Shown here: positions 28,301 through 36,274 of the stretch, piece after piece
Layout of the letters: each line of letters opens with the position of its first letter
Position numbering within the stretch: position 1 is the first letter of the stretch
NCBI RefSeq assembly: GCF_014395225.1
Contig: NZ_CP060723.1
Span: 4,278,001 to 4,342,000, forward strand
DNA: 64,000 bases
DNA from: Pedobacter roseus
Lineage (GTDB): Bacteria; Bacteroidota; Bacteroidia; Sphingobacteriales; Sphingobacteriaceae
Reading direction: 5' to 3'
Made by a program: the position numbers and the translations under genes
Notes under the pieces: model-generated
Databases searched by the model: none
What the model was told of the DNA's origin: nothing
The model's input: the letters and a program-made list of their open reading frames with translations, nothing else

Positions 28301-28573
28301 GGCGGCTGGTGTAGCAGGTGCAGTGGTAGCCGGAACTGGTGCCGGGGCAGTAACCGGACGCGCGCCACCAAGTGGATTCGGCGGTACTTTTACCGTATCG
28401 GCGGGTTTGGCAACGGGGACTTTTTTTGTTGTGTCTTGTTTTTTAGTTGTATCCTGCTGAAAATAATAGCGGTTGAAACTGATTTTTTCGCTCGTAATTT
28501 TCGCAAACAACTGGGGGCTTGAAAGTAGGACCAGGCATAGGAATCCTGACATCCTGAGTAAAATGTTTTTCAT
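25346..28573 (-). CDS. SusC/RagA-family TonB-linked outer membrane transporter
   Basis: The ATG at 28573 starts MKNILLRMSGFLCLVLL; an upstream GTG at 28579 is less likely. The product is 1075 residues. After the signal peptide there is an unusual segment of about 60 residues rich in Pro, Ala, Thr and Lys, with DTTKK repeated. Then come the carboxypeptidase-like domain (TGTVVDEQKLGLPGVGIKIQG), the plug with the SusC signature SDVVVVGYGT and VLKDGSGAAIYGTSANAGVILITTKKG, and the barrel. It imports the oligosaccharide released at the surface. The glycosidases nearby suggest a mannose-rich ligand. Confidence 0.94.
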   Translation of the reverse strand: MKNILLRMSGFLCLVLLSSPQLFAKITSEKISFNRYYFQQDTTKKQDTTKKVPVAKPADTVKVPPNPLGGARPVTAPAPVPATTAPATPAAGAPAATSAAQKTITGTVVDEQKLGLPGVGIKIQGKTGGTVTQENGKFSINVTAPTDVLVFSYIGYQSKSVPAGNGASPLNISLVPSGSQNLSDVVVVGYGTLKTKEVTSSVAHVDTSQFRQSGARNALDLIQGKVAGLNITRANSSNPNSGPSVQLRGVVSVAGSASPLYVIDGIPGGNPDLLQQDDILSVDVLKDGSGAAIYGTSANAGVILITTKKGKPGPPTFSYSSYIRKEFIQNRLDFLTADEFRAKINSGEINAVDYGGSEDLYDKLVNHDNLSQNHNLALSGGTDKTSYRASLNYRDLQGIALENGRKEYTGRLNINQKGFDDKLNIQLNLATNINNANLLSNGTTSSFFDNELNASGWEEELTKNPTKQIYNPDGSFYYDNQSTNQYARLFTQTSYRKQQTTSADLKADFDIVKGLKASVFGSLQRDNFVDGGYAQLKSENSIENSDYPGGGYAFKNNFLSQGYAFEPTLQYTTTFASKHAITALAGYSYRYNIEEGAKASTRGFLNDQFNEDNLGAGQALADGKAGMGSYKNDNTLIAFFGRINYSYDNKYLLQLILRHEGSSRFGDNNKWGNFPAVSLGWNVTEEGFMKDVKWVNYLKLRAGYGVTGNSGFANNASRVVLSGGGKYLYPDGSYRETYGPQYNPNPFLKWESKRETNVGADFTLFNSKLTGSIDVFDRTTKDLLDQYTTPQPPYVQSTIYANVGNISSRGLEVALSYQAVKLKDFTFSMDFTGSTIKNTLNSYSNDAFAVKYRTFGGIGGSGDLGDAITTYEGEEVGIFYGKRFAGFDANGKWLFYNRNGVPVRNDQINNSKDKNVSDLAPIGNAIPKYYASYTANFTYKNFDFRVFLRGKFDYDILNTTALSYGNPAITGSNYLRDAFGKYSQINDTYMYSDYYVESGTNVKIDEVTLGYNFKLKTKYIRNLRVYATGQNLATITGYSGNDPDFVQDTGLGPGIDNRGAYPSTRSFLFGVNVGF

Positions 28574-28673
28574 TGGCACTCACTAGTTTAGTTTATAATT
28601 AGTTACGCAATGCGGACAAATTTCACCAAATTAATAAGAGCAATGAGATTAATTAGTTATGATTAGTATTTCC

Positions 28674-28690
28674 GCAAAACGATTTAGTAA
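28674..28690. promoter_or_regulatory. LacI-like operator upstream of susC
   Basis: GCAAAACGATTTAGTAA shares the AAAACG core and right arm TTTAGTA with the site at 14866, about 100 bases upstream of the susC start. A weaker GTAAAACAAAACTTTACT lies at about 28752. Confidence 0.4.
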
Positions 28691-28843
28691 CGCATTAAAG
28701 GCCATTTTGTTTTAAAAAAAATGAAAACACCCTTAAATGTTACGTTAATAGGTAAAACAAAACTTTACTAATAAAGTGTAATAAAGAAGATTGGACGGTT
28801 AAGATTTCGATCGGTTATGGAGGTATCTGAATTCGCAATAATA

Positions 28844-29950
28844 TTAACTCTTTAATTTTTCGACAATCAATTTGGCTGTTTTTGCCGAAGCGCCTGGTTT
28901 GCCCATTAATAACTGTAATTCGTCATAATGTTTTAACATCACGCTCCTACCCACGCCGCCCAAAATAATTTCAAGTTCTTTGCTTACTTTTTGGGTATTA
29001 CAATCTTCCTGAATCAGCTCGGTTACAATCTTTTTGTTCACGATCAGGTTAACCAGTGAGATGAACTTAATTTTAACCAACATCCTCGCAATGGCTATCG
29101 AAATGGCACCTCCTTTGTACACCACCACCTGTGGTACTTTAAACAAGGCGGTTTCGAGCGTAGCTGTTCCGGATGCTACAATGGCCGCATGGGCATGATG
29201 CAATAAATTATAAGTATTGTTAAACAGCAGTTTGACTTTTTTATCGCCGGTAAACTGGTGGTAATAGGCTTCACTAAAGGTAGGTGCCGCAGCAATAGCA
29301 AAAGTATATTCCGGATATTCTTCTGTAATACTTAACATTACCGGCAGTAAACGCTCTATTTCCTGTTTACGGCTTCCAGGCAAAAAGGCAATGATTTTTT
29401 CATCTCCCAGCTGATGGTTTTCACGAAAGTTTACATCTGGTATAAACTGTGCAATTTCATCCAAAAGTGGATTGCCCACATAATCGACCTTCATGCCCCA
29501 TTCTTTGTAAAAATCGACCTCGAAAGGTAGAATACAGAACATGTGATCGACAATTCTTTTTATTTTAAGTACCCGCTTTTGATTCCAGGCCCAAACTTTG
29601 GGCGAAATATAATAACAAACTTTTATACCGTTGGCTTTAGCAAATTCGGCAATTTTCAGGTTAAACCCAGGAAAATCGATCAAAATCAATACATCAGGTT
29701 TCCATTTTAAAATGTCTTCTTTGCAGGCTTTAAGGTTTCTAAAAATGGTCCTTAAATTTAAAAGCACTTCGGTAAAACCCATAAAAGCCATATCGGCATA
29801 ATGTTTAACCAGCTCACCACCTTCGGCCTGCATTTTATCGCCACCGAAATACCTGAACACAGCTTCGCTATCCTCTGTTTTTAAGGCTTTCATCAAATTG
29901 GCGCCATGTAAATCGCCTGAGGCTTCTCCGGCTACGAGGTAGTACTTCAT
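28844..29950 (-). CDS. lpxB: Lipid-A-disaccharide synthase
   Basis: A 368-residue GT19 enzyme that condenses UDP-2,3-diacylglucosamine with lipid X in lipid A synthesis at the inner membrane. Motifs include the start YYLVAGEASGDLHGANLM, FMGFTEVL, CYYISPKVWAWNQKR, FLPGSRKQEI and ASGTATLETAL. Length is normal. The surE gene and a small membrane protein gene lie upstream on the same strand, a usual surE-lpxB neighbourhood. Confidence 0.95.
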   Translation of the reverse strand: MKYYLVAGEASGDLHGANLMKALKTEDSEAVFRYFGGDKMQAEGGELVKHYADMAFMGFTEVLLNLRTIFRNLKACKEDILKWKPDVLILIDFPGFNLKIAEFAKANGIKVCYYISPKVWAWNQKRVLKIKRIVDHMFCILPFEVDFYKEWGMKVDYVGNPLLDEIAQFIPDVNFRENHQLGDEKIIAFLPGSRKQEIERLLPVMLSITEEYPEYTFAIAAAPTFSEAYYHQFTGDKKVKLLFNNTYNLLHHAHAAIVASGTATLETALFKVPQVVVYKGGAISIAIARMLVKIKFISLVNLIVNKKIVTELIQEDCNTQKVSKELEIILGGVGRSVMLKHYDELQLLMGKPGASAKTAKLIVEKLKS

Positions 29951-29971
29951 AGTTCTTTATATTATAAAAAA

Positions 29972-30100
29972 TCGTCATTGCGAGGAGGCATGACGAAGCA
30001 ATCTTTTTTTTCTGTTATTTTATTCCTTAATCCTTCGTCGTTCAGGAAAGATTGCTTCACGCCCGCTCACCATCCTCTTCTTCAGTTCGCAATGACGCCC
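29972..30100. repeat. Inverted pair of REP-like repeats (BIME-like)
   Basis: TCATTGCGAGGAGGCATGAC and GAAGCAATCT on one side face AGATTGCTTC and TTCGCAATGACG on the other, so the two arms can form a long hairpin. The family is the same as at 4364 and 4567. Confidence 0.7.
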
Positions 30101-30105
30101 GTTTT

Positions 30106-30378
30106 TTAAAAAACTTTGTATGCAAAGAACACAAAGGCGCATAAAAATGTTGCAGCCAATATACCCCTTCCGATATTTTCTTTATTGTATTTAAAAAATG
30201 TTTGCATGGTGTAGGCGTTTATTGCAATCCCACCGATGTACAACAGATCTGCTTTGGTAAGGTAAGCCACATGGTGAATAATATACCATGCAATGGAACA
30301 AAAAATTGCAGGGATAAGCAAACCAATGCCCAAACCTACCCATACCGAATTATTTAATGTTTTTAACCTATCAATCAT
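30106..30378 (-). CDS. Small membrane protein, function unknown
   Basis: A 90-residue protein with three hydrophobic segments (about 12-34, 45-60, 71-88). No motif is recognised. It lies 12 bases after surE and upstream of lpxB on the same strand, so it probably belongs to the same transcript; an envelope role is a guess from that. Confidence 0.6.
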   Translation of the reverse strand: MIDRLKTLNNSVWVGLGIGLLIPAIFCSIAWYIIHHVAYLTKADLLYIGGIAINAYTMQTFFKYNKENIGRGILAATFLCAFVFFAYKVF

Positions 30379-30390
30379 AATAGCAGTTGC

Positions 30391-31236
30391 CTAACCTAAA
30401 TTAATGCCATCGGGTGCCGAAACTGTCGTACCTGCATTTCCGGATTTTGCATCATTGTTGCCAATAAAATCCCAGCTGTTTAAAGCCTGGATGGCATGAT
30501 GCGCGGTTAAATCGAACTGAACGGGAACAATAGAAACATAATTGTGCTCCAAAGCCCAAACATCGGTATCTTCTCCTTTATCAAAATTTTCGAAAACACC
30601 GGTTAACCAATAATATGGGCGTTTGTAAGGATCTGTCCGCTCATCAAATTCTTCCATCCACTTGGCATTGGCCTGACGGCAGATTTTAACCCCTTTTAAA
30701 TTATTTCCTTTTGGAAAATTGACATTTAATAAAGTTCCTTCTGATAAACCGTTTGCCAAAACCTGCTCACAGATATTTTTAATATATTTTTTAGTATGAC
30801 TGAAATCGGCATCGGCAGCAAAATCATCTAAAGAGAAACCAATAGATGGAATTTTTTCAATAGCTCCTTCTACCGCAGCCGACATGGTGCCAGAATACAA
30901 TACATTAATTGAGTTATTCAATCCATGGTTGATTCCGGATACGCATAAATCAGGTTTTTTACCTTTAAAAATCTTATTTACGGCAATTTTAACACAATCA
31001 ACCGGAGTTCCGCTGCATTTGTACATTTCTACTCCTTCATAAAGGTCAACTTTATCAAAACGGATCGGTTTGCCAATGGTTATGGCATGCCCCATTCCGC
31101 TCTGCGGACTATCTGGTGCCACCACCACTACATTTCCCAGCTCCTGCATTACTTCCATTAAATTTTTGATACCCGTAGCTGTAATCCCATCGTCGTTTAC
31201 AACTAAAATATTTGGTTTTGTGCCCTGCTTTGTCAT
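30391..31236 (-). CDS. surE: 5'/3'-nucleotidase SurE
   Basis: A 281-residue metal-dependent phosphatase acting on nucleoside monophosphates. NILVVNDDGITATG carries the metal-binding Asp15-Asp16; PDSPQSGMGHAI gives the conserved Ser; SGTPVDC and SGINHGLNNSINVLYSGTMSAAVEG complete the active site. Length is slightly above the typical 250. It is the first gene of the surE - small membrane protein - lpxB group. Confidence 0.95.
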   Translation of the reverse strand: MTKQGTKPNILVVNDDGITATGIKNLMEVMQELGNVVVVAPDSPQSGMGHAITIGKPIRFDKVDLYEGVEMYKCSGTPVDCVKIAVNKIFKGKKPDLCVSGINHGLNNSINVLYSGTMSAAVEGAIEKIPSIGFSLDDFAADADFSHTKKYIKNICEQVLANGLSEGTLLNVNFPKGNNLKGVKICRQANAKWMEEFDERTDPYKRPYYWLTGVFENFDKGEDTDVWALEHNYVSIVPVQFDLTAHHAIQALNSWDFIGNNDAKSGNAGTTVSAPDGINLG

Positions 31237-31361
31237 GCCGGTAAAAATACAGATTTATAAATTCAAGGCACAATAAACCGCGATTTATATGCTAAAATCA
31301 TTTATTCCTGCCTTTTTAGTTCCGAAATTAAAATTATTTTCATTCCATAACAGAAAGCATA

Positions 31362-31369
31362 TATATTTG
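31362..31369 (+). promoter_or_regulatory. Candidate -7 box of the M16 protease gene
   Basis: TATATTTG, an exact TAnnTTTG match, 91 bases before the start codon. A T-rich stretch lies at the -33 spacing. Confidence 0.4.
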
Positions 31370-31459
31370 AATAAATAACTTATTAAAAATGAACGCTGTA
31401 TTTGGCCAACTTATCCAAAACCAAATACGTCCTCATGATCATAAAACCAAAACCAAGCA

Positions 31460-34393
31460 ATGAAATTCAAATTATTTACTTTGGCTTGTTTTCTGATAAC
31501 AGGTTCTTTGGCGCAAGCACAAACAACCTATCAGTGGAAAACAGGAACTTCGGGTGGCTATGCCTACAAGTATGTCACCAACGATCCGACTAAAACCCGT
31601 TTTTATACGCTAAAGAATGGCTTAACGGTAATTTTATCTCAAAACAACAAAGAGCCTAACATCACCTATAAAATGGCAGTTAGGGCGGGCAGTAATACTG
31701 ATCCGCGGACCAATACCGGTTTAGCGCATTATTTAGAGCACCTTTTATTTAAAGGAACGGATAAATTTGGGACGTTAAACTACGCCAAAGAAAAACCTTA
31801 TCTGGATAAAATCGAGGCACTTTACGAAACGTATAACAAAACCACCGATCCGGTTAAACGTAAGGAGATTTATAAAGAAATCGATAAAACCTCAGGCGAG
31901 GCTTCTAATTATTCGATTGCAAACGAATACGATAAAATGATGAAATCGATCGGAAGCAATAGCACAAACGCCCATACTTCGGTAGAGGAAACGGTGTATG
32001 AAGAAGATCTTCCATCAAACGCCATCGATAAGTTTTTAGCTGTACAGGCAGAACGTTTCCGTGCACCTGTTTTCCGTATTTTCCATACTGAGTTAGAAGC
32101 GGTTTACGAAGAGAAAAACATTGGCATGGATAACGACGGACGTAAAATGTACGAGAAAATGTTGTACTCTTTGTTCCCAACGCACAATTACGGACAACAA
32201 ACCACCATTGGTACAATTGAGCATTTAAAGAACCCATCGTTAATCGAAATCAGAAAATATTACGATAAATATTATGTGCCGAACAATATGGCCGTAATTA
32301 TGAGTGGTGATATTAATTATGATGACCTGATTAAAAAAATTGATAAGGATTTTGCTTACATGAAGTCTAAACCATTATCGTTATACAACCCTGCTCCTGA
32401 AAAACCATTAACACAAGTTCAAAAAGTTGATATTTATGGCCCAAGTGCTGAGAGTTTATATGTTGCTTACAGGGGTTTTGCACAAAACACCCACGAAAGT
32501 TTATTGCTTGATTTAATCAGCAGTATCTTAGCTAACGGTAAGGCTGGTTTAATGGACATCAACATTAATAAACAGCAAAAAATGTTAAGGGCAGGTGCCG
32601 GTTACAACTCGATGAAAGATTATGGTATCTTCATTTTATCGGGCTCGCCAAAAGCAGGTCAGAGTTTAGAGGAAGCTCAAAAATTATTATTAGAGCAGGT
32701 AGAATTGCTTAAAAAAGGCGAATTTGATGAAAGTTTGATTAAAGCAACTGTTGCAAATATTAAATTATCTGAATTACAGAACTTTGATAACAACGACGTA
32801 CGTGCAGATTTTACCATGAATGCTTTTATCCAAAATCGTGGTACGGAATGGGATAAAACTTTGGCATCAACCGATGCGATGGGTAAAGTGACCAAAAAAG
32901 AAATTGTAGATTTTGCCAATAAATTCTTCATCAACAACTATGTTTCCATCTTAAAACATAAAGGCGAAGACAAAAGCATTATAAAAGTAGAAAAACCAAC
33001 CATTACCGCTGTAAAAACCAATGTAAACGAGGTTTCTCCATTCACAAAAGAAATTATCGCAGCACCGGTTAAACCAATAGCTCCTAAATTTTTAGATTAT
33101 ACAAAAGATCTTCAATTTGGTAAAGCAGGCATTGCAGATGTAATTGCTGTCCAAAACGCTGAAAACGGAATTTTCCGCATGAGTTACCGTTTTGATATGG
33201 GTTCTTACAATTATAAATTATTGCCTTATGCTGCTCAATATTTAGCTTTTTTAAGTACCGATAAGTATTCTGCAGAAGATATCAGCAAAGCCTTTTATAA
33301 CATTGCCTGTAACTACAACGTTAATGTAGGCACTGACGTGACTACGGTATCGATCAGCGGTTTACAAGAGAATTTCGAAAAAGCTGTGGCGCTACTTGAA
33401 GATGTTTTAGCACATTGCAAACCAAACGAAAAAGCCCTGGAAGATTTAAAAGGCCGTTTATTAAAATCGAGGGATAACGCAAAACTGAATAAATCGTCAA
33501 TTCTTGGTGGTTTAATGAGCTATGCACAATTTGGAAAAGATAATCCGTTCAACTATGGATTAACGAATGATGAGATCAAAAATATGAAATCAGCCGATCT
33601 GATCTACATTTTGCATAACCTTACCAACTACAAACACACCATTACTTATTACGGTCCGAAAACTTTAGCAGCATTTTCTGCTGAGATTGTGAAAGCACAT
33701 CCATTGGCAAAAGAATTTACCGATGCGGCGCCGATCAAGAAATTTGTGTACACCAAAACCGATTCGAACAAGGTTTATTTTGCCGATTATGACATGGTTC
33801 AGGCAGAAATCCGTTGGGTACGCAATGGCGGCCTGTACGATCCGGCCAATTCAGCTAAAATTGCTTTATTCAATAACTATTTTGGTGGCGGTATGGGATC
33901 TGTTGTATTCCAAACCATCCGCGAATCTAAAGCCCTGGCTTACTCTACATTTGCAGTATATTCTTCTCCAAACAGTAAAGAAAAAGAAAATACAATTATC
34001 GCTTACGTAGGTACACAGGCTGATAAAATGAATGATGCGGTTGCAGGAATGAACGACTTATTAACTACGTTACCTGAATCGGACAAATCATTCGATTTAT
34101 CAAAAACCAATTCTTTAAATGGCATAGAAACCAGCCGTATTACTAAAGATGGTATCATTTATACCTATTTAGCAGATAAAAAATTAGGTTTTGATCACGA
34201 TTCAAGAATTGATGAGTATGCCAACCTAAAACCATTAACTTTTAACGATGTAAAATCGTTTCACCAAACTAACCTTTCCGGCAAACCATACAGCTATTGT
34301 ATCGTTGCTTCAGAAAAGAAAATCAACATGGCTGATTTAGCTAAATTTGGTCCGGTGACTAAATTGAGCTTAGAGCAGATTTTTGGATACTAA
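31460..34393 (+). CDS. M16-family (insulinase/pitrilysin-type) zinc metalloprotease
   Basis: A 977-residue protein with a signal peptide (MKFKLFTLACFLITGSLAQA), so periplasmic. The inverted zinc motif HYLEH is at 90-94 in TGLAHYLEHLLFKGT. The third ligand is expected in the helix around ELEAVYEEKN. A long form with two M16 halves: the C-terminal half (about 560-977) has the R-Y pair region (SVVFQTIRESKALAYSTFAVY) and no zinc site, as usual. It degrades peptides; the specific substrate is unknown. It is monocistronic and ends at a clear terminator. Confidence 0.93.
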   Translation: MKFKLFTLACFLITGSLAQAQTTYQWKTGTSGGYAYKYVTNDPTKTRFYTLKNGLTVILSQNNKEPNITYKMAVRAGSNTDPRTNTGLAHYLEHLLFKGTDKFGTLNYAKEKPYLDKIEALYETYNKTTDPVKRKEIYKEIDKTSGEASNYSIANEYDKMMKSIGSNSTNAHTSVEETVYEEDLPSNAIDKFLAVQAERFRAPVFRIFHTELEAVYEEKNIGMDNDGRKMYEKMLYSLFPTHNYGQQTTIGTIEHLKNPSLIEIRKYYDKYYVPNNMAVIMSGDINYDDLIKKIDKDFAYMKSKPLSLYNPAPEKPLTQVQKVDIYGPSAESLYVAYRGFAQNTHESLLLDLISSILANGKAGLMDININKQQKMLRAGAGYNSMKDYGIFILSGSPKAGQSLEEAQKLLLEQVELLKKGEFDESLIKATVANIKLSELQNFDNNDVRADFTMNAFIQNRGTEWDKTLASTDAMGKVTKKEIVDFANKFFINNYVSILKHKGEDKSIIKVEKPTITAVKTNVNEVSPFTKEIIAAPVKPIAPKFLDYTKDLQFGKAGIADVIAVQNAENGIFRMSYRFDMGSYNYKLLPYAAQYLAFLSTDKYSAEDISKAFYNIACNYNVNVGTDVTTVSISGLQENFEKAVALLEDVLAHCKPNEKALEDLKGRLLKSRDNAKLNKSSILGGLMSYAQFGKDNPFNYGLTNDEIKNMKSADLIYILHNLTNYKHTITYYGPKTLAAFSAEIVKAHPLAKEFTDAAPIKKFVYTKTDSNKVYFADYDMVQAEIRWVRNGGLYDPANSAKIALFNNYFGGGMGSVVFQTIRESKALAYSTFAVYSSPNSKEKENTIIAYVGTQADKMNDAVAGMNDLLTTLPESDKSFDLSKTNSLNGIETSRITKDGIIYTYLADKKLGFDHDSRIDEYANLKPLTFNDVKSFHQTNLSGKPYSYCIVASEKKINMADLAKFGPVTKLSLEQIFGY

Positions 34394-34459
34394 CAAGGTT
34401 GAGGGTAGTGAGGTAGAGGGCGGAAGGTAAAAACCCAAAGTCTAAAAATTAAATTTACA

Positions 34460-34492
34460 AGCGGTTCTCAGAAATGGGGATCGCTTTTTTTA
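34460..34492 (+). terminator. Terminator of the M16 protease gene
   Basis: AGCGGTTCTC pairs with GGGGATCGCT along 10 positions (three wobble pairs), followed by TTTTTTTA. Confidence 0.75.
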
Positions 34493-34494
34493 TT

Positions 34495-34740
34495 TAGTTC
34501 ATTGGTTCACTTGTCAATAGTTTATTGGTTAGCATAGTGCAGAAAAGCTCATTGGTTTATTGAAAACTGCCAACTGAAAATTGATAACTGACTTTAGTTC
34601 ACTGGTTCACTTGTCATTAGTTTATTGGTTAGCATGGTGCAGAAAAGCTCATTGGTTTATTGAAAACTGCCAACTGAAAATTGATAACTGACTTCAGTTC
34701 ACTAGTTTACTTGTCATTAGTTTATCGGTTAGCATGATGC
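34495..34740. repeat. Tandem repeat, 100-bp unit, about 2.5 copies
   Basis: The word TTTATTGGTTAGCAT recurs at 34521, 34621 and (one change) 34721, a period of exactly 100. The unit also holds GAAAACTGCCAACTGAAAAT. With the terminator at 34460 it fills most of the 383-base gap between the M16 and GH130 genes. No gene is seen. Confidence 0.9.
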
Positions 34741-34776
34741 AAAAATAAACTTCGTGTCTTAGCGGCTTGGTGGTAA

Positions 34777-35826
34777 TTAGAAATAGACCAATTCTTCCAA
34801 AATTTCCTTAACCGAAAATTTAGCTCCGCAAACAAATTCGTCGGCTGCTCCATAATAAATGGTTAAATCATCACCATCAATTATATGCCCGTTGGTAAAT
34901 ACAACTTCACCAAAGAAACCATTCAGTTCATAATCTTCTTTGGGCACCATGATCGGCTCTTCCGTTCTGGCCAATACTTTTGACGGGTCATTTAAATCCA
35001 TTAAAAATGCGCCTAAACAATATTGATGTTTTTCATTTGCGCCGTGGTAAATTTCGAGCCAGCCGACTTCTGTTTTAATGGGTGCGGCGCCAGCACCAAC
35101 ACGTGCGCTATCCCACAAGTTTGGCCTGGTTTTGACGATGCATTTGTTTTTGCCCCAATGGATGCCATCCGGAGATTCGGCCAGCCAGATATAGTTGCCT
35201 CCTAAAGCCACACTACTAGGACGGTGTAAAGCATAAAATTTACCGTTTATGCGTTCTTCAAATATGGCGCAATCTTTATTATGAGGTGGAATGATCATTC
35301 CATGCTTTTCGAAATTTTTCCAGTTCTTTGTGGTCCGCATACCTACACCAACCCCATGTTCCGAAACTGCCGTAAAAGTTAAATAATAAGTATCACCAAT
35401 TAAAGCAACGCGACAATCTTCAATCCCAAAAACTTCATCCTCTCCTTCGCCTTGCAATAAAGGATATCCCTCTGGCTGATAAAATTGTATGCCATCGTCA
35501 CTGCAAACCAGTCTCAAATAAGATAAAGTGGTTAAATAATCAGCGCCTTTATAATTGATTACCCTAGGATCAGTAGCATCCAGTTCAGGGTGGTTTTGTT
35601 CTATCTCAATAATTTCAATCCCATTTTCTTTCAATACCGGAAAAGAAATGATACCCTCTTTTTGTTCAGGTCTTTCGGCAACACGGATAAGCAACCATGT
35701 TTTCCCCTCGAAGGTAAAAACGCCTGGATTTAAAAGACAAACGATTTCCAATCCTGCCCTACCTGGACTTAAATCTTTTGGGAACAAAATTGGGTTTTCT
35801 GGAAATCTTCTGGCAATATCTGACAT
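34777..35826 (-). CDS. GH130-family mannoside phosphorylase-like protein
   Basis: A 349-residue protein without a signal peptide, so cytoplasmic. The five-bladed propeller words of GH130 are present: NPGVFTFEGKTWLLIRVAER, LDATDPRVI, FGIEDCRVALIGDTYYLTFTA (with the catalytic Asp), YHGANEKHQYCLGAFL, and the C-terminal TIYYGAADEFVCGA. The family phosphorolyses beta-mannosides such as mannosyl-N-acetylglucosamine or beta-1,4-mannobiose; some subgroups are hydrolases. This may link to mannose-rich glycan use elsewhere in the window, but it is not in the same cluster. Confidence 0.88.
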   Translation of the reverse strand: MSDIARRFPENPILFPKDLSPGRAGLEIVCLLNPGVFTFEGKTWLLIRVAERPEQKEGIISFPVLKENGIEIIEIEQNHPELDATDPRVINYKGADYLTTLSYLRLVCSDDGIQFYQPEGYPLLQGEGEDEVFGIEDCRVALIGDTYYLTFTAVSEHGVGVGMRTTKNWKNFEKHGMIIPPHNKDCAIFEERINGKFYALHRPSSVALGGNYIWLAESPDGIHWGKNKCIVKTRPNLWDSARVGAGAAPIKTEVGWLEIYHGANEKHQYCLGAFLMDLNDPSKVLARTEEPIMVPKEDYELNGFFGEVVFTNGHIIDGDDLTIYYGAADEFVCGAKFSVKEILEELVYF

Positions 35827-35889
35827 AAAAAATGTTTTTAAGCAAAACAGGCGACCAATTGACCGCCAGTTTTTCCTATAGAGTTGATA

Positions 35890-36075
35890 TTATAATGAGT
35901 TGATCCATTTTACAAGTTCTTCCCTTCCTTTTCCTGTTTTTTGTTGAAGTTTTCCCAATAATTCATCATCCTGCCCTTCTTCGTGTTTTAAATCATCGTC
36001 TGTTAAATCAGCATAAGCTTGTTTAACCTTTCCTTTTATTTCATTCCACTTTCCTTTTAATTCTAACTTATCCAT
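35890..36075 (-). CDS. CsbD-family stress protein
   Basis: A 61-residue hydrophilic protein with the CsbD signature (KLELKGKWNEIKGKVKQAYADLTDDDL, GKLQQKTGKGREEL). CsbD-like proteins are small general-stress proteins of unknown mechanism. It is transcribed divergently from the second susC. Confidence 0.88.
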   Translation of the reverse strand: MDKLELKGKWNEIKGKVKQAYADLTDDDLKHEEGQDDELLGKLQQKTGKGREELVKWINSL

Positions 36076-36274
36076 GCTTGTGTTTTTTGTTGTGAATAAT
36101 GTATTTTTCTAATTAATTAACGATTTTAACCACTTTTTGTTTCGTTTTTTGCGTCTTAACCCAAACAACTACCTTATTTTGCCTTATTCCATAAGGTTTT
36201 ATGTGTATTTTTAATTATATTAAGAGTATCATTCCTACTCATAATTAAACATTACTAACTAAACGAACAATTTG

